A stretch of 36,463 nt of DNA, from positions 1-36,463 of IMG/VR virus record IMGVR_UViG_3300046411_000396; one strand, written 5' to 3'. Made by a program: the position numbers and the translations under genes. Positions 26,307 through 35,189 of this stretch are shown here, one piece after another. The DNA is from a virus. A model generated the notes under the pieces. The model was given only the letters and a program-made list of their open reading frames with translations. It had not been told where the DNA came from and did no database searches. The first letter of the stretch is position 1; each line of letters starts with the position of its first letter.

Positions 26307-26769
26307 CTGCTTTTCCTATTATTGGTTTATACTTTGTTCTACCATCTTCTTTGTATGCTCTTAGATATTGATGTCTAGGATTGAATGGTATGTAACTTGC
26401 GTGGATCCATCCGGAGTTAGGTTCGCCAGGCGTGTAGTATTCGAGGATCAATTGATCTACCTCACAATTCATTTTAACCCAGTCTGCTACCTCAGCGTTA
26501 TCAATTCCCATACATTCGAAATCAACCGCCTCAGCTTTTGAATGTTGACTGGACAAACTAGATCCTATGGCAACACACAGCTCAGGGCTACGATACCCGC
26601 TAGTCACCTTTACTCTACCAAATTGGTCACGTACGGGCTGTAAAATATTTTCACATAGTGCTTTTAATTTATCTATCTGATCAGCGTTAGGTTCGTTATC
26701 GATACCCTTACGTATGGCTGTATCTGACTTGGTTAATTCCTGAAGAGAAAAATTTCGTGTAAGTTTCAT
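26293..26769 (-). CDS. Peptidase M15-type endolysin
   Basis: 158 aa, single domain. Peptidase M15 (D-Ala-D-Ala carboxypeptidase/L-alanoyl-D-Glu endopeptidase) metal-site motifs: SSQHSKAEAVDFE (H76, D83) and GWIHASYIPFNP (H123), with TSGYRSPEL upstream, all at the usual spacing. It would cleave the peptide part of peptidoglycan at the end of infection. No signal peptide; access to the wall would need a holin. Small membrane proteins next door (26769-26981, 27129-27509, 27506-27595) are candidates. Confidence 0.88.
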   Translation of the reverse strand: MKLTRNFSLQELTKSDTAIRKGIDNEPNADQIDKLKALCENILQPVRDQFGRVKVTSGYRSPELCVAIGSSLSSQHSKAEAVDFECMGIDNAEVADWVKMNCEVDQLILEYYTPGEPNSGWIHASYIPFNPRHQYLRAYKEDGRTKYKPIIGKAVDLV

Positions 26770-26981
26770 TACTCTAATATTAACTTTTTAATGGATGAAG
26801 ATCCATCTATATTTTTTTCTAATTCAGCCATAGATTTTATACATTGATATTTTACATGTGATTTAGCTTCACGTTTTGCGACACGTTTGCCCTTCAAACA
26901 GTTAGACATAGACTCTTGTATACGTGCTTCTTTAATTTCTCCGTTAATAATCATAAGAAGTGCTACCACCAACTCTGTCAT
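26769..26981 (-). CDS. Small membrane or secreted protein, 70 aa (lysis region)
   Basis: MTELVVALLMIINGEIKEAR: residues about 3-14 form a hydrophobic signal or membrane helix, followed by a polar, basic Cys-containing domain (CLKGKRVAKREAKSHVKYQC). Its stop overlaps the endolysin start by one base, so the two are coupled. A role as antiholin, spanin-like or pinholin is possible; sequence does not decide. Confidence 0.68.
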   Translation of the reverse strand: MTELVVALLMIINGEIKEARIQESMSNCLKGKRVAKREAKSHVKYQCIKSMAELEKNIDGSSSIKKLILE

Positions 26982-27148
26982 AAAATCTTACCTTTGTTTT
27001 CACCTTGCTTGATCACGTACTTTTGTGTACCATGCTTGCCAGTTTCTACTTCTTTTTTTAATTCTTTAGCAAGACTTGCAGCTTTATTCTCTTTATTTAT
27101 CTGTGCGATGTGATCTAAAACTTTTCTACTAATACGTCCCGTTGCCAT
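26978..27148 (-). CDS. Small helical protein, 56 aa
   Basis: Too short for standard gene calling. ATG at 27148 and TGA at 26980-26978, which overlaps the next ATG as ATGA. Sequence MATGRISRKVLDHIAQINKE then KAASLAKELKKEVETGKHGT, charged and helical. Its start overlaps the 126-aa gene by 20 bases. The tight fit in the lysis operon supports it. Function unknown. Confidence 0.65.
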   Translation of the reverse strand: MATGRISRKVLDHIAQINKENKAASLAKELKKEVETGKHGTQKYVIKQGENKGKIL

Positions 27149-27509
27149 TTTGTCTTACCTTATCTTTTAACACTTCAATATCAGCTAGTGCTTTATCTAA
27201 TTGTTCTCTTAAAAATTCTATATTAACTTTGTTAGTCATGTTCATCTCTTGAGTCTGTTCCATTTTCTCAACAGACTTGTAAAGATCTTCGATTAAAAAA
27301 TGTTGCTCCTGGTCCGTGGGCACTTGTTCTGACTTCTTTAACAAATCATTCTCAAACAACTCACGCGATGTCTCTAACGATACCAACCTCGCAGTCAGCT
27401 CCGTATAAGCGAACACGCCCATTGCGACGAGCACGATCAGGCTAGCTACCGTCTTCATCGGCATCTGTACTCTTGCCTCGTCTCCGATGTTTAATGGTTT
27501 GTTACTCAT
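27129..27509 (-). CDS. Membrane-anchored coiled-coil protein (lysis-associated)
   Basis: 126 aa. Start MSNKPLNIGDEARVQMPMKT, a transmembrane helix near residues 20-36 (VASLIVLVAMGVFAYTE) and a long C-terminal coiled coil (LLKKSEQVPTDQEQHFLIED; LREQLDKALADIEVLKDKVR). I recognise this type from marine phages. One N-terminal membrane helix plus a periplasmic coiled coil resembles an inner-membrane spanin (Rz-like), with context beside the endolysin in support; a holin-modulating role is also possible. Confidence 0.75.
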   Translation of the reverse strand: MSNKPLNIGDEARVQMPMKTVASLIVLVAMGVFAYTELTARLVSLETSRELFENDLLKKSEQVPTDQEQHFLIEDLYKSVEKMEQTQEMNMTNKVNIEFLREQLDKALADIEVLKDKVRQNGNGTY

Positions 27510-27595
27510 CTAACTGGTCCTCCACAAAGAGCTAAAAATAAAAAACCTAATATTAGGACGCCTGTAAAATAATAGTTCATCCTCAGATACTCCAT
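27506..27595 (-). CDS. 29-aa membrane peptide
   Basis: ATG at 27595 and TGA at 27508-27506. MEYLRMNYYFTGVLILGFLF then LALCGGPVR: one hydrophobic helix with a Cys near its end. The stop overlaps the next gene start (ATGAG). It starts 2 bases after the stop of the Cys-rich 50-aa gene. A peptide of this size in the lysis region could be a pinholin or an outer-membrane lipoprotein spanin (Cys in LCGG); the latter is possible only with cleavage there. Confidence 0.55.
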   Translation of the reverse strand: MEYLRMNYYFTGVLILGFLFLALCGGPVR

Positions 27596-27597
27596 AA

Positions 27598-27750
27598 TCA
27601 TCTAGTCCAAAAAATTAATCTTCTTAAAAATTCTTTTATTTTTTTAATCATGCTTATTTTTTCCCAAACACAATCACAAAAACTACATTGTGCAATTCCT
27701 CTGTGTCTATGTCCACAGTCCGTGCATATTCCATTTACAACATTAATCAT
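27598..27750 (-). CDS. Small Cys-rich protein, 50 aa
   Basis: ATG at 27750 and TGA at 27600-27598. MINVVNGICTDCGHRHRGIA followed by QCSFCDCVWEKI: C9, C12, C22, C25 and C27, with His14/His16, form a probable zinc finger; the C-terminal half is basic. A strong GAGGAG site lies before the ATG. Overlaps the 216-aa gene by 8 bases. Unknown function. Confidence 0.68.
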   Translation of the reverse strand: MINVVNGICTDCGHRHRGIAQCSFCDCVWEKISMIKKIKEFLRRLIFWTR

Positions 27751-28393
27751 GTTTTTTCTCCTCAATTTCGTAAAAGAAATTATCGGTATCTTCTGTTTTC
27801 CATCGACCCGTATCTTCTACATTCCATTCGTTAGTTTGTACTTTCCAGTCAGGAATATTGTCCTTTACTGTAAAAGAAGGCAGATCCCAAATGCATCTGT
27901 TGTTAGGTTGAGCCGCATAATTGCCGTCATCTAAGGCTATTATGTGAGCACACTTGTGTTCGTGTGGTATTTCTGAATGATCAGAATCTATTATATTACT
28001 ATCTGGATGAGCCCAGTCAACAGTAAATAAATAGGACCCATGATGCCATTTTTTGTCCTTACCTATGTATTTTCCTGAAGCTGCGGTTAAAATATTCCAA
28101 CTAGTAACAGCAGGATAATAACTAAAAGAATTCCAAAGTTCCAATTCATCAAGTCTCTTATGTGGAACAGCTGAGGGTTCATAACCACGTTGAATAAAAG
28201 CCGTAATTGGGAGACGATAAAAGACTGCACCGTTTTCCATAAGGGCATGCCATAAGATAGCACGACCGCCCATACTTGTGAGGCCAAAGATAATACAGTC
28301 TTCGACTTCTCCTTTATGTTTTTTAAGATCATATAAATACTCCCTTCGTATTTGTGCGTATTGAATAGGTATGTTCGCATTTAAATAAGACAT
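27743..28393 (-). CDS. Conserved phage protein of unknown function, 216 aa
   Basis: Start at ATG 28393 (MSYLNANIPIQYAQIRREYL); an upstream TTG would add two residues. Contains GLTSMGGRAILWHALMENGA, YRLPITAFIQRGYEPS, ELWNSFSYYPAVTSW, WAHPDSNIIDSDHSEIP and CAHIIALDDGNYAAQPNNRC. This is a highly recurrent, uncharacterised protein of marine phages, always placed near the DNA polymerase, as here (3 bases after its stop). The compact, conserved Trp/Asp/His pattern suggests an enzyme or structural role, unknown. Confidence 0.8.
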   Translation of the reverse strand: MSYLNANIPIQYAQIRREYLYDLKKHKGEVEDCIIFGLTSMGGRAILWHALMENGAVFYRLPITAFIQRGYEPSAVPHKRLDELELWNSFSYYPAVTSWNILTAASGKYIGKDKKWHHGSYLFTVDWAHPDSNIIDSDHSEIPHEHKCAHIIALDDGNYAAQPNNRCIWDLPSFTVKDNIPDWKVQTNEWNVEDTGRWKTEDTDNFFYEIEEKKHD

Positions 28394-28395
28394 AA

Positions 28396-30252
28396 TCAAC
28401 CATTAATATCTCCCCAATTGTTTGCTAATTCGCAGTCTACTTTATTGGGGACTTCTAAAGTAACTGCATTCTGCATGATCTCAACAATCTCATCTGCTTG
28501 CTTTTGATCTTTTACAGAAATACAAAGTTCATCGTGAATTTGTACGTGTGCTATTATACCGTTTTTATATAAATCTAACATAGCTTTTTTTGTCATGTCA
28601 GCAGCACTTCCTTGTATTAATTTATTTAATGCTTTGTAAGTAAACGCTCTTCTAATCCCTGGTCCGTGTTCCTGTAGTGCTTCTTCGTGAGGCAATGCTT
28701 TATGCATACCGAATTGATTAGGCTCCCACAAATGAAACCTACACAATCGTCCCAAGAGAGTTCGAATTTGACCACGCTCTTGGGCACGATTGGAAGCACT
28801 ATTCATTAACTGCTTAACGAAGGGAACTTTAGCGTGGTATTGATCGAACAATTCTACTGCTTTGTCTTTTGATACACCAAGTTCGGCCTGGAGTTTGGCT
28901 TTACCCATACCGTAGAACAATCCAAGATTAATTACCTTGGCTTGTGATCTTGGAATCTTTGCCATGTCTGCTACAACCTGGTGAAAGTCCGTTGAGGTGT
29001 CATTTTCATAATTATCTATAACGTCATTTACAGACGGAAATTTGTGTAAAGCTGCATAATGCACTACCAACCTAGGCTCTTGCTGAGAATAGTCAAAACT
29101 ACCCCATCTATGGCCCTTCTCGGGTATAAAAATAGACCTAATCATAGGTCCAAGGTCCTTATTTCTGGCAGGAAGTTGCTGTAAATTAGGGTTTGAATAA
29201 GAGAATCTTCCGGTCACAGTTCCGCCTTGATCTGACCTTATTTGATTTATGTCAGCATGGATACGACCTTTATGTTCATGTTTAATTATGGTATCTATAA
29301 AAGTAGTATGAGCCTTATTAACTTCCCTAGCTTTAGCTATCATTCTAACTACAGGATGTTCATGATTAGAAATAAAATTTTTAGTAAAAGAGGGTGCTTG
29401 TGATTTTGCAGTTCTTTCATAAGTTAAACCAAGTTTGTCAAAAACTTTGGCAACACTTCTTGCAGCCATTAATTGAACATCTACTCCTGTTTCTTTTTTT
29501 ATTTGGTGGAGTAATGTTTCTTCTTCTAATGTTAATTGTTTCTTTAATTTATGAGCTCTTTGAACGTCCACTTTCACCCCAAGAAATCTCATGTCTACCA
29601 GACAAGGAAACAAATCTGTTTCGAGTTCAAAAATAGACTCAACATCTTGATGCAGTAATTCTTTTTTAAATATCTGCCAAAGTTCTAATGTAAGTTCTGC
29701 ATCTTTCTCTGCGTAAGATCCAACATACATTGCTGGCAGTTGCCACATATCTGCTTTAGGATCTAGTCCTCTAGACTTTGCTTCTTCATTTAGTGCAGAC
29801 TCGTTTTTACCATGACCTAAATAATCCCAAGACAAACTATTTAAATCAAATCTAAATCTATTTTCATCAATCAATGATGCTGCAATCATGGTGTCTACTA
29901 TCTGTCCATTGATTTGTATGCCCATAGATTTAATCCAACAAACATCATACATCGCATTATGAAATATTTTTATAGCATCTGATTCACAAACATCTTTGAA
30001 CCACTCTAAAGTCTTTTTACGATCCATGTTTGGCCCTGATCCGTGAGCAATTGGGAAATAAAATTTTCTACCAGGTACGGCAACAGCAATACCTACTACT
30101 TCACCATTACCAATAATAGATCCACTACCTTTAGATTTTAAATCAGGATCTCTTGTCTCTAAGTCAATTGCTATCTCGTCGTATTTTCTTAGATCTGGAT
30201 ATTCCTCTGGTTCATTCCATTCGGTTTGTGCTTCAAATAGAGGTACTTTCAT
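28396..30252 (-). CDS. DNA polymerase A family, with 3-prime to 5-prime exonuclease
   Basis: 618 aa. Exonuclease: motif I IDLETRD (D30, E32), motif II HNAMYDVCW (about 98-106), motif III YAEKDAEL (about 180-187). Polymerase: TGRFSYSNPNLQQLPAR (about 347-363), motif A FDYSQQEPRL (386-395, D387), motif B RSQAKVINLGLFYGMG (435-450) and motif C IHDELCIS (572-579). All catalytic residues are present and the size is usual for a phage Pol I without a 5-prime nuclease domain. It replicates the genome with the helicase and primase downstream in the sequence but earlier in the operon. Confidence 0.97.
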   Translation of the reverse strand: MKVPLFEAQTEWNEPEEYPDLRKYDEIAIDLETRDPDLKSKGSGSIIGNGEVVGIAVAVPGRKFYFPIAHGSGPNMDRKKTLEWFKDVCESDAIKIFHNAMYDVCWIKSMGIQINGQIVDTMIAASLIDENRFRFDLNSLSWDYLGHGKNESALNEEAKSRGLDPKADMWQLPAMYVGSYAEKDAELTLELWQIFKKELLHQDVESIFELETDLFPCLVDMRFLGVKVDVQRAHKLKKQLTLEEETLLHQIKKETGVDVQLMAARSVAKVFDKLGLTYERTAKSQAPSFTKNFISNHEHPVVRMIAKAREVNKAHTTFIDTIIKHEHKGRIHADINQIRSDQGGTVTGRFSYSNPNLQQLPARNKDLGPMIRSIFIPEKGHRWGSFDYSQQEPRLVVHYAALHKFPSVNDVIDNYENDTSTDFHQVVADMAKIPRSQAKVINLGLFYGMGKAKLQAELGVSKDKAVELFDQYHAKVPFVKQLMNSASNRAQERGQIRTLLGRLCRFHLWEPNQFGMHKALPHEEALQEHGPGIRRAFTYKALNKLIQGSAADMTKKAMLDLYKNGIIAHVQIHDELCISVKDQKQADEIVEIMQNAVTLEVPNKVDCELANNWGDING

Positions 30253-30253
30253 T

Positions 30254-30832
30254 TTAATTTAAAGTTTTATTACTAATTTGTTTTCGTTCTTGAGAAGCTT
30301 TATAATGATCATAACTATTATGATCACCAAAGTAATGAGTATTTCTTTTAAAAGACTCTTGGCAATACCAAGTATTAAAAAGATAATTACCTAATTTTCT
30401 ACAATAATCCATAATCGAATTATTAATTGCAATATAGTTATGATACGTATCCTGTCCTATGAAACCAATTTTTTTTAAAAACCCCATTCCATTATCAAAA
30501 TCATTGTCAGGAATTTTTAAATAATCAGACTCCATTAAAAATACTTTTGGTTTTTTATTTTTTAACAACATTTCGTTTTTAAATTTTTTAAGATTTATTA
30601 CCGGTCCACTTTTAGTACACATATCTTTATATATTAAACCAATCATAATGTTTAAAGCAGCTTGAGTGGTTTCATCACTAACGTCTTTCATTAAAACATC
30701 AAAAGGTTTTACTTTCCATTTAGTTGCAAGAGTTGTAAGTCCACTATAAAAAAAACCTAAATGATGTAACTCAATTATTTTAACTTCTTTTCCTTTGTAA
30801 AAAGCTTTTATATCTAATTCATCTTTAATCAT
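30254..30832 (-). CDS. Hypothetical protein, 192 aa
   Basis: MIKDELDIKAFYKGKEVKII; a helical first half (HHLGFFYSGLTTLATKWKVK; VLMKDVSDETTQAALNIMIG) and an aromatic C-terminal half (GFIGQDTYHNYIAINNSIMD; CRKLGNYLFNTWYCQ). No family recognised. It lies one base before the polymerase gene, between a DUF3310 protein and the polymerase, and overlaps the 64-aa gene by 8 bases. A role in replication is suggested only by its place. Confidence 0.72.
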   Translation of the reverse strand: MIKDELDIKAFYKGKEVKIIELHHLGFFYSGLTTLATKWKVKPFDVLMKDVSDETTQAALNIMIGLIYKDMCTKSGPVINLKKFKNEMLLKNKKPKVFLMESDYLKIPDNDFDNGMGFLKKIGFIGQDTYHNYIAINNSIMDYCRKLGNYLFNTWYCQESFKRNTHYFGDHNSYDHYKASQERKQISNKTLN

Positions 30833-31019
30833 TTTTTACCTCATATATATATTTATTAGTTACTATTTTATTTAATTTATCTTTATTACTAAATGCATAC
30901 AAAGCTGCATCATGGTTGTAAGGAAATATCTCCCAATCAATTAAATTATGATAAATTTCTAAATAAAATTTATGTTTATTCACTGTGATAGTTTTACGTT
31001 TATAATTTTTTCTAGGCAT
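30825..31019 (-). CDS. Small basic protein, 64 aa
   Basis: MPRKNYKRKTITVNKHKFYL then EIYHNLIDWEIFPYNHDAAL; a basic N terminus and a beta-hairpin-like aromatic core. No domain recognised. Start overlaps the stop of the DUF3310 gene by one base and the stop overlaps the 192-aa gene by 8 bases. Unknown function. Confidence 0.7.
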   Translation of the reverse strand: MPRKNYKRKTITVNKHKFYLEIYHNLIDWEIFPYNHDAALYAFSNKDKLNKIVTNKYIYEVKND

Positions 31020-31267
31020 TACTTTTTCTTTTTCATGTCATTTATTTTTAACATTTCTAATTGACAATAATGTACAATCTTTTTAAGATCTTCAACCCCA
31101 CCTTTTCTCTGATACCTACAAACGTACTTCACAACGTTGCCTTGAAAAAATGATAAATCATTTTTAGAAATAAACTCATAAGGTTGAATAGGAAATTTTG
31201 TATAGTGATTCCCGCCTACCTGAGTGTATTGTGGAAATGATTCTTTAAATATATCTTCTGATGTCAT
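31019..31267 (-). CDS. DUF3310 family protein
   Basis: 82 aa from ATG 31267 (MTSEDIFKESFPQYTQVGGN). The frame continues upstream, but the start overlapping the helicase stop (ATGA) with a GAAAGG site fits best. Contains GGNHYTKFPIQPYEFISKND, FFQGNVVKYVCRYQRKGGVE and DLKKIVHYCQLEML, the DUF3310 signature known from T7-like and other phages; its exact role is unknown, though it tends to lie near nucleotide and replication genes. Length is typical. Confidence 0.85.
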   Translation of the reverse strand: MTSEDIFKESFPQYTQVGGNHYTKFPIQPYEFISKNDLSFFQGNVVKYVCRYQRKGGVEDLKKIVHYCQLEMLKINDMKKKK

Positions 31268-32709
31268 AATGGATATCCCTTTCGTTCTATTTTTGCTCTC
31301 ATTAAATACAAGTTTCTTTTTGCTCTCGTACAACCTACATACCATACTCTATGCTCTTCGTCACGTTTTATTATGCTATTGGTAGTAGCTTCTCTTATTT
31401 TTTTAGCATTATCTAATACTAAAATTACGTTTTTACATTCACCTCCTTTTGCAGCATGAATAGTAGATACTTTGATTCTTGCATCATCACTTAATTTTTC
31501 TTTATTTGACAACATTAATCTTATATAAATTTTTTCATCAGCCGGTGCATTGTCAAAACATTCAAACCATTTTAAATCTTTTACAAGTTCTCTATTTCCT
31601 AAGTATTCTATTATATCTGCTCTAGCTGTATCAGTTATTGTTTCACCATTTAACCATTTGTTATGATTAACAATTGCTTTGTAAAGTTTAGTGTTGTAAC
31701 TTTTTTGATGTTTGTTTTCATAATACAAACCTTTTACTTTTAATAAATCACATACTTCTTTAGCTCTAGACAAAGTTCTAGTTAAGATTAACCACTTGTC
31801 CTGGTAAAGATCTACATTCTCTAAGCTATTGATTTTACTACACAATCCTTCTTCATCTCTTGGTAAATAATTTTTAGTGGCTCTAAGTCCTGCGATTCGT
31901 GCCGTAATAATTTCTGACACATCTTGTACTGCTATTGGAATCCTTCTAGATTTTGATAATACTTTTTCCGCAGCAGGCTCTTGAATAAATCTATCTACAT
32001 CTGCTCCGGCCCAACCGTAAATTGCCTGGTCATCATCACCAGCTAAATAAATATTTTTTGATTTAGATTTTAATATGTCATACAGTTTCCATTGTATGGG
32101 AGATAGATCCTGAGCTTCATCAATAAAGACTACATCAAAGTTTGGAACTTTGTTTGGTTGCTGCACAATATTATGAATCATATCGGTAAAGTCTACTAAG
32201 TTATTTATGTCTGGATGTTTGTAGTGATTATAGTTTGCCTCAATATGTTTTAACAAATCAGGTTTTACATTTGTTGAATGTTCTCCAGTACAATATTCTT
32301 CCCACACTGAAATATCTTTTTCTTTTGCTTTTAAAATAATTTGAAAATATTCATTATCGCAGGTTAAGTAAGGTGAAGCATCAGAGTCTTTTTTAGCATT
32401 GACTCTTATACTTAATAATTTTCCAAGATCATTATAGTGATAGTCTTGCATAACGTTCTCTTCTCTAAGTCCTAAACTATGAAAAGCTAAAGAGTGTAAT
32501 GTTTGAAAATATCTAAGTTGTTTTTTCTTATACTGAGGATTTTTCTTAAGCATTCTATCTCTTGCTTCATGCGCTGCTTTACGAGTAAATGCAAAGTAAC
32601 CTATTTTATTTACTGGAGTACCTACTCTTATGTAGGCCATGGCTCTTCGAATTAACTTTTCCGTTTTCCCTGTACCTGGAGGGCCATAAATCTTTGTAAC
32701 CTTTGTCAT
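31264..32709 (-). CDS. UvrD/Rep-like superfamily 1 helicase
   Basis: 481 aa. Motif I GPPGTGKT (9-16), motif II VVFIDEAQD, motif III LAGDDDQAIYGWAGA, motif V STIHAAKGGECKNVIL and motif VI YVGCTRAKRNLYLM in the expected order. It lacks the long 2B insertion of full-length UvrD. It unwinds DNA ahead of polymerase or in repair; replication helicase is the likely job as no DnaB-type gene is seen. The start overlaps the primase stop by one base. Confidence 0.9.
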   Translation of the reverse strand: MTKVTKIYGPPGTGKTEKLIRRAMAYIRVGTPVNKIGYFAFTRKAAHEARDRMLKKNPQYKKKQLRYFQTLHSLAFHSLGLREENVMQDYHYNDLGKLLSIRVNAKKDSDASPYLTCDNEYFQIILKAKEKDISVWEEYCTGEHSTNVKPDLLKHIEANYNHYKHPDINNLVDFTDMIHNIVQQPNKVPNFDVVFIDEAQDLSPIQWKLYDILKSKSKNIYLAGDDDQAIYGWAGADVDRFIQEPAAEKVLSKSRRIPIAVQDVSEIITARIAGLRATKNYLPRDEEGLCSKINSLENVDLYQDKWLILTRTLSRAKEVCDLLKVKGLYYENKHQKSYNTKLYKAIVNHNKWLNGETITDTARADIIEYLGNRELVKDLKWFECFDNAPADEKIYIRLMLSNKEKLSDDARIKVSTIHAAKGGECKNVILVLDNAKKIREATTNSIIKRDEEHRVWYVGCTRAKRNLYLMRAKIERKGYPL

Positions 32710-34331
32710 TAAAGAATATCTTTTTTACTCTTCATTGGTAAAATCTCTATTTCATTTTCTTCTTTTTTAAAATTACTCATAGAAATTTTTACACATCTTA
32801 CTGGATTGTTTGATTTTTTTTGTGTAGACTTTTTAGGATATCTTTTGCCATGTCCCAGTTCCGCTTTGAAAAAATCTATTAACATTTGTCCTGTCTTATC
32901 TATTTTAATTTTCCATTCTTTATTCTTTAAAAAATTATAAAAAGGATCGTATACAAAATAGGCATAACCATCCGTATCTATTAATGTACTACCACTTCTG
33001 AATGCAGCGTCACTTACAGCTGGAACACCATAAATATAATCCTCTAAATGTTTATGTAATATCTCTTTTGGAGAAGTCCCTGGAGGAGCTTTTTGTATCT
33101 TCATTCCTTGCCATAGATTGTCTAGAATAGTTTGCATGTCATTATCTTTTATTCGGGGAGGTGGAACAGGGGTATGTGCGCCTATCAAACGTCTAAGTTT
33201 TTCTTGGTCCATCATATAATTAATATCTTTTGCAATTATTTGCTGCGTAGTTTCACCCTCAACCTTATCGTTATAATGAACAGTAAATCTAAATTCAGGA
33301 TCTGGTACATGAGTTATTTTAATAAGTGCAGATAGTGTTGGAAATCTTTTTACTTTGTCTGATGCTACACCAAACTTTCTTTTCAAACATTCTGATTTAA
33401 CACACATACTATTGATAGGTTCTTCTGAACAAGTATGGCCTGCAGTATCTTTTTTGTAAGCTTTAATTTTTTGTTTTACTTTCTCATCACCCCATATGTT
33501 ATCGTAAACAATATAATTTCTAGCACCTTCTAAAAGTTTTTCTTCCCAATTGTCAGGGTATTTTTTTTTGGCAAAAACCATATAGTTATAAATAAATCTG
33601 TCTCTGTAATCATCTAATTTAGATTTTGATAATCTTTGTAAACATACAGGACCATCTATAAATTCATCTGCACCACCAGTAAGTTCTAGTCTAATTAATT
33701 CATCTGCAAATTCTTCTAGTTCTTCTTTTGTTTTTGTGTTAGCCTCGACGACTTTTATAAATTGCTCAAAGGTAAACTCAGTACCATCTAAATTTACACC
33801 CACTCTTTCATTACGATTGTAATAAGGTAGATTAATAAAATTACCGTTGATTGGTTTTTGATCGGAGCCTACACCAAGTTGTGTTTGCTTTGGAAATATT
33901 TCTGTTGATGCTTTTAAATCAAATGTAAATAGTAATTTGTCTAAAAAGTTTCTTACAAAACTCGCTTTGACCGGCTCTTTAAAAAACACATAAATATGTA
34001 GTCCACCGCTTTTAGATTTAACGGGTATTACTGGAATATTTTTTTTATCAATAATTTCTAAATATTTTCTTAAATCAAAATTGTCATACTCATCAGAGTC
34101 TATATCAATTGCTCCGAACTTTGCTAGTCCTTCGTCATTGCAAGGTTGAATACCAATAGACTTTTTACCTGTAAGATGATCTAAATAATCGGACTCTAAT
34201 AATTCTTTTGCTGCCCAGCCATATTTTAATTTTAGTTTACCCGTCGCTGGGTCTTTGTATGCAGAGTTTATATCTGCGTAACCATAATCTCTTTTAAGAC
34301 CTGTAAATATTTCTATAAATTTATTTTCCAT
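32709..34331 (-). CDS. Archaeo-eukaryotic-type primase (AEP/PrimPol-like)
   Basis: 540 aa. AEP catalytic features: motif I AIDIDSDEYD (D76, D78), motif II KSGGLHIYVFF (about 107-117) and a third segment around TEIFPKQTQLG (about 143-153). A later Cys cluster (HTCSEEPINSMCVKSECLKR) resembles a zinc motif known from virus primases. The C-terminal third has no motif I recognise and may be a priming or helicase-contact region. It synthesises primers for replication. The gene starts just after a hairpin-bearing gap following the SSB-like gene. Confidence 0.85.
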   Translation of the reverse strand: MENKFIEIFTGLKRDYGYADINSAYKDPATGKLKLKYGWAAKELLESDYLDHLTGKKSIGIQPCNDEGLAKFGAIDIDSDEYDNFDLRKYLEIIDKKNIPVIPVKSKSGGLHIYVFFKEPVKASFVRNFLDKLLFTFDLKASTEIFPKQTQLGVGSDQKPINGNFINLPYYNRNERVGVNLDGTEFTFEQFIKVVEANTKTKEELEEFADELIRLELTGGADEFIDGPVCLQRLSKSKLDDYRDRFIYNYMVFAKKKYPDNWEEKLLEGARNYIVYDNIWGDEKVKQKIKAYKKDTAGHTCSEEPINSMCVKSECLKRKFGVASDKVKRFPTLSALIKITHVPDPEFRFTVHYNDKVEGETTQQIIAKDINYMMDQEKLRRLIGAHTPVPPPRIKDNDMQTILDNLWQGMKIQKAPPGTSPKEILHKHLEDYIYGVPAVSDAAFRSGSTLIDTDGYAYFVYDPFYNFLKNKEWKIKIDKTGQMLIDFFKAELGHGKRYPKKSTQKKSNNPVRCVKISMSNFKKEENEIEILPMKSKKDIL

Positions 34332-34345
34332 CTTTCCTCTTTAGT

Positions 34346-34400
34346 AGGGGTGACTCTACTCTCGCTTTGCCACCCCTGTTGCAACTATTCCCGGAGGGAA
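34346..34400 (-). other. Two hairpins between SSB-like and primase genes
   Basis: Right after the SSB-like stop there is TTCCC-TCC-GGGAA (34388-34400) and then CACCCCT-loop 18-AGGGGTG (34346-34377, read on +). No U-run follows. They may reduce read-through or stabilise the mRNA end of the SSB-like gene. Confidence 0.45.
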
Positions 34401-34402
34401 TT

Positions 34403-35185
34403 TTACATAATGTGAACTGATCCATCCGAAGACTTCGCAGTATCTTCTTCGCCATGTTTAACTTGAACATCTCCTTTTGAAATGCTTTCAGAAAAACTTC
34501 TAGCTTGTTGATACAACGCGGCATCTTCAATTAGACCTATCTTGCTCACTTCCCAACCAAACCATGTACCTTTGTCGTTAGACTGTTGTACGGTTTTTAG
34601 CTGATAAAGATGGCTAAAAGTTGCTGGTGTAAACATACCGTTCTTACCCTGCAACTTTATACTTTGCATCATGCTATTCCATTTTCTACTAACCTTAAGT
34701 TGAGTAGACTTCATAGCAATCAACGCAGTGGTTGGCGAACTACTATTGACTACCACAAAATGCTGCGCAGTTTTTTCGATATAATTACCGTTTGGAAGTC
34801 TATCTTTAAAGTCTGCACCTCTAGTTGTTTTAGTCATGATGTCACTAGATGCAGGATAGATATTAACTGGCGCACCAGATCCATCTTTTCCTCTATCTTT
34901 CCACTCGACATACTCGAGTTTGTAGTAACATGGAATCACTGGGACTCCTTTTTCACCATTGAAGAGTTCACCTGTTACTGAATTATAAATCATTCCAGGT
35001 TCAGCACCTTCAACATACTTGCCGTCTCTCTTATTTACTTCTGGAGATAACTGTCCAAGTATTTTAAGAAATGGTAATGCAAGATCATCTTGTCCTACCA
35101 CTCCAGTCTGCACATTTGCATCTGCTTCAAACACTATGTTTGTAGACAATGCACCATTTTTCTTTATTGTTGGTTCTTTGTTCAT
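34403..35185 (-). CDS. Probable ssDNA-binding protein
   Basis: 260 aa. LALPFLKILGQLSPEVNKRD, EGAEPGMIYNSVTGELFNGE and VPVIPCYYKLEYVEWKDRGK form a beta-rich core common in marine phages; the C terminus is acidic (HGEEDTAKSSDGSVH) as in SSB tails. It is usually placed near polymerase and primase genes, consistent with ssDNA binding, but this is by recall and context; no OB-fold signature is unmistakable. A 182-aa gene lies directly before it. Confidence 0.7.
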   Translation of the reverse strand: MNKEPTIKKNGALSTNIVFEADANVQTGVVGQDDLALPFLKILGQLSPEVNKRDGKYVEGAEPGMIYNSVTGELFNGEKGVPVIPCYYKLEYVEWKDRGKDGSGAPVNIYPASSDIMTKTTRGADFKDRLPNGNYIEKTAQHFVVVNSSSPTTALIAMKSTQLKVSRKWNSMMQSIKLQGKNGMFTPATFSHLYQLKTVQQSNDKGTWFGWEVSKIGLIEDAALYQQARSFSESISKGDVQVKHGEEDTAKSSDGSVHIM

Positions 35186-35189
35186 GTTT

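Noticed and set aside
34321-34530. 69-codon ORF bridging SSB-like and primase genes
   Set aside because: It overlaps the SSB-like C terminus in another frame and the region between the genes shows hairpins rather than coding pattern.
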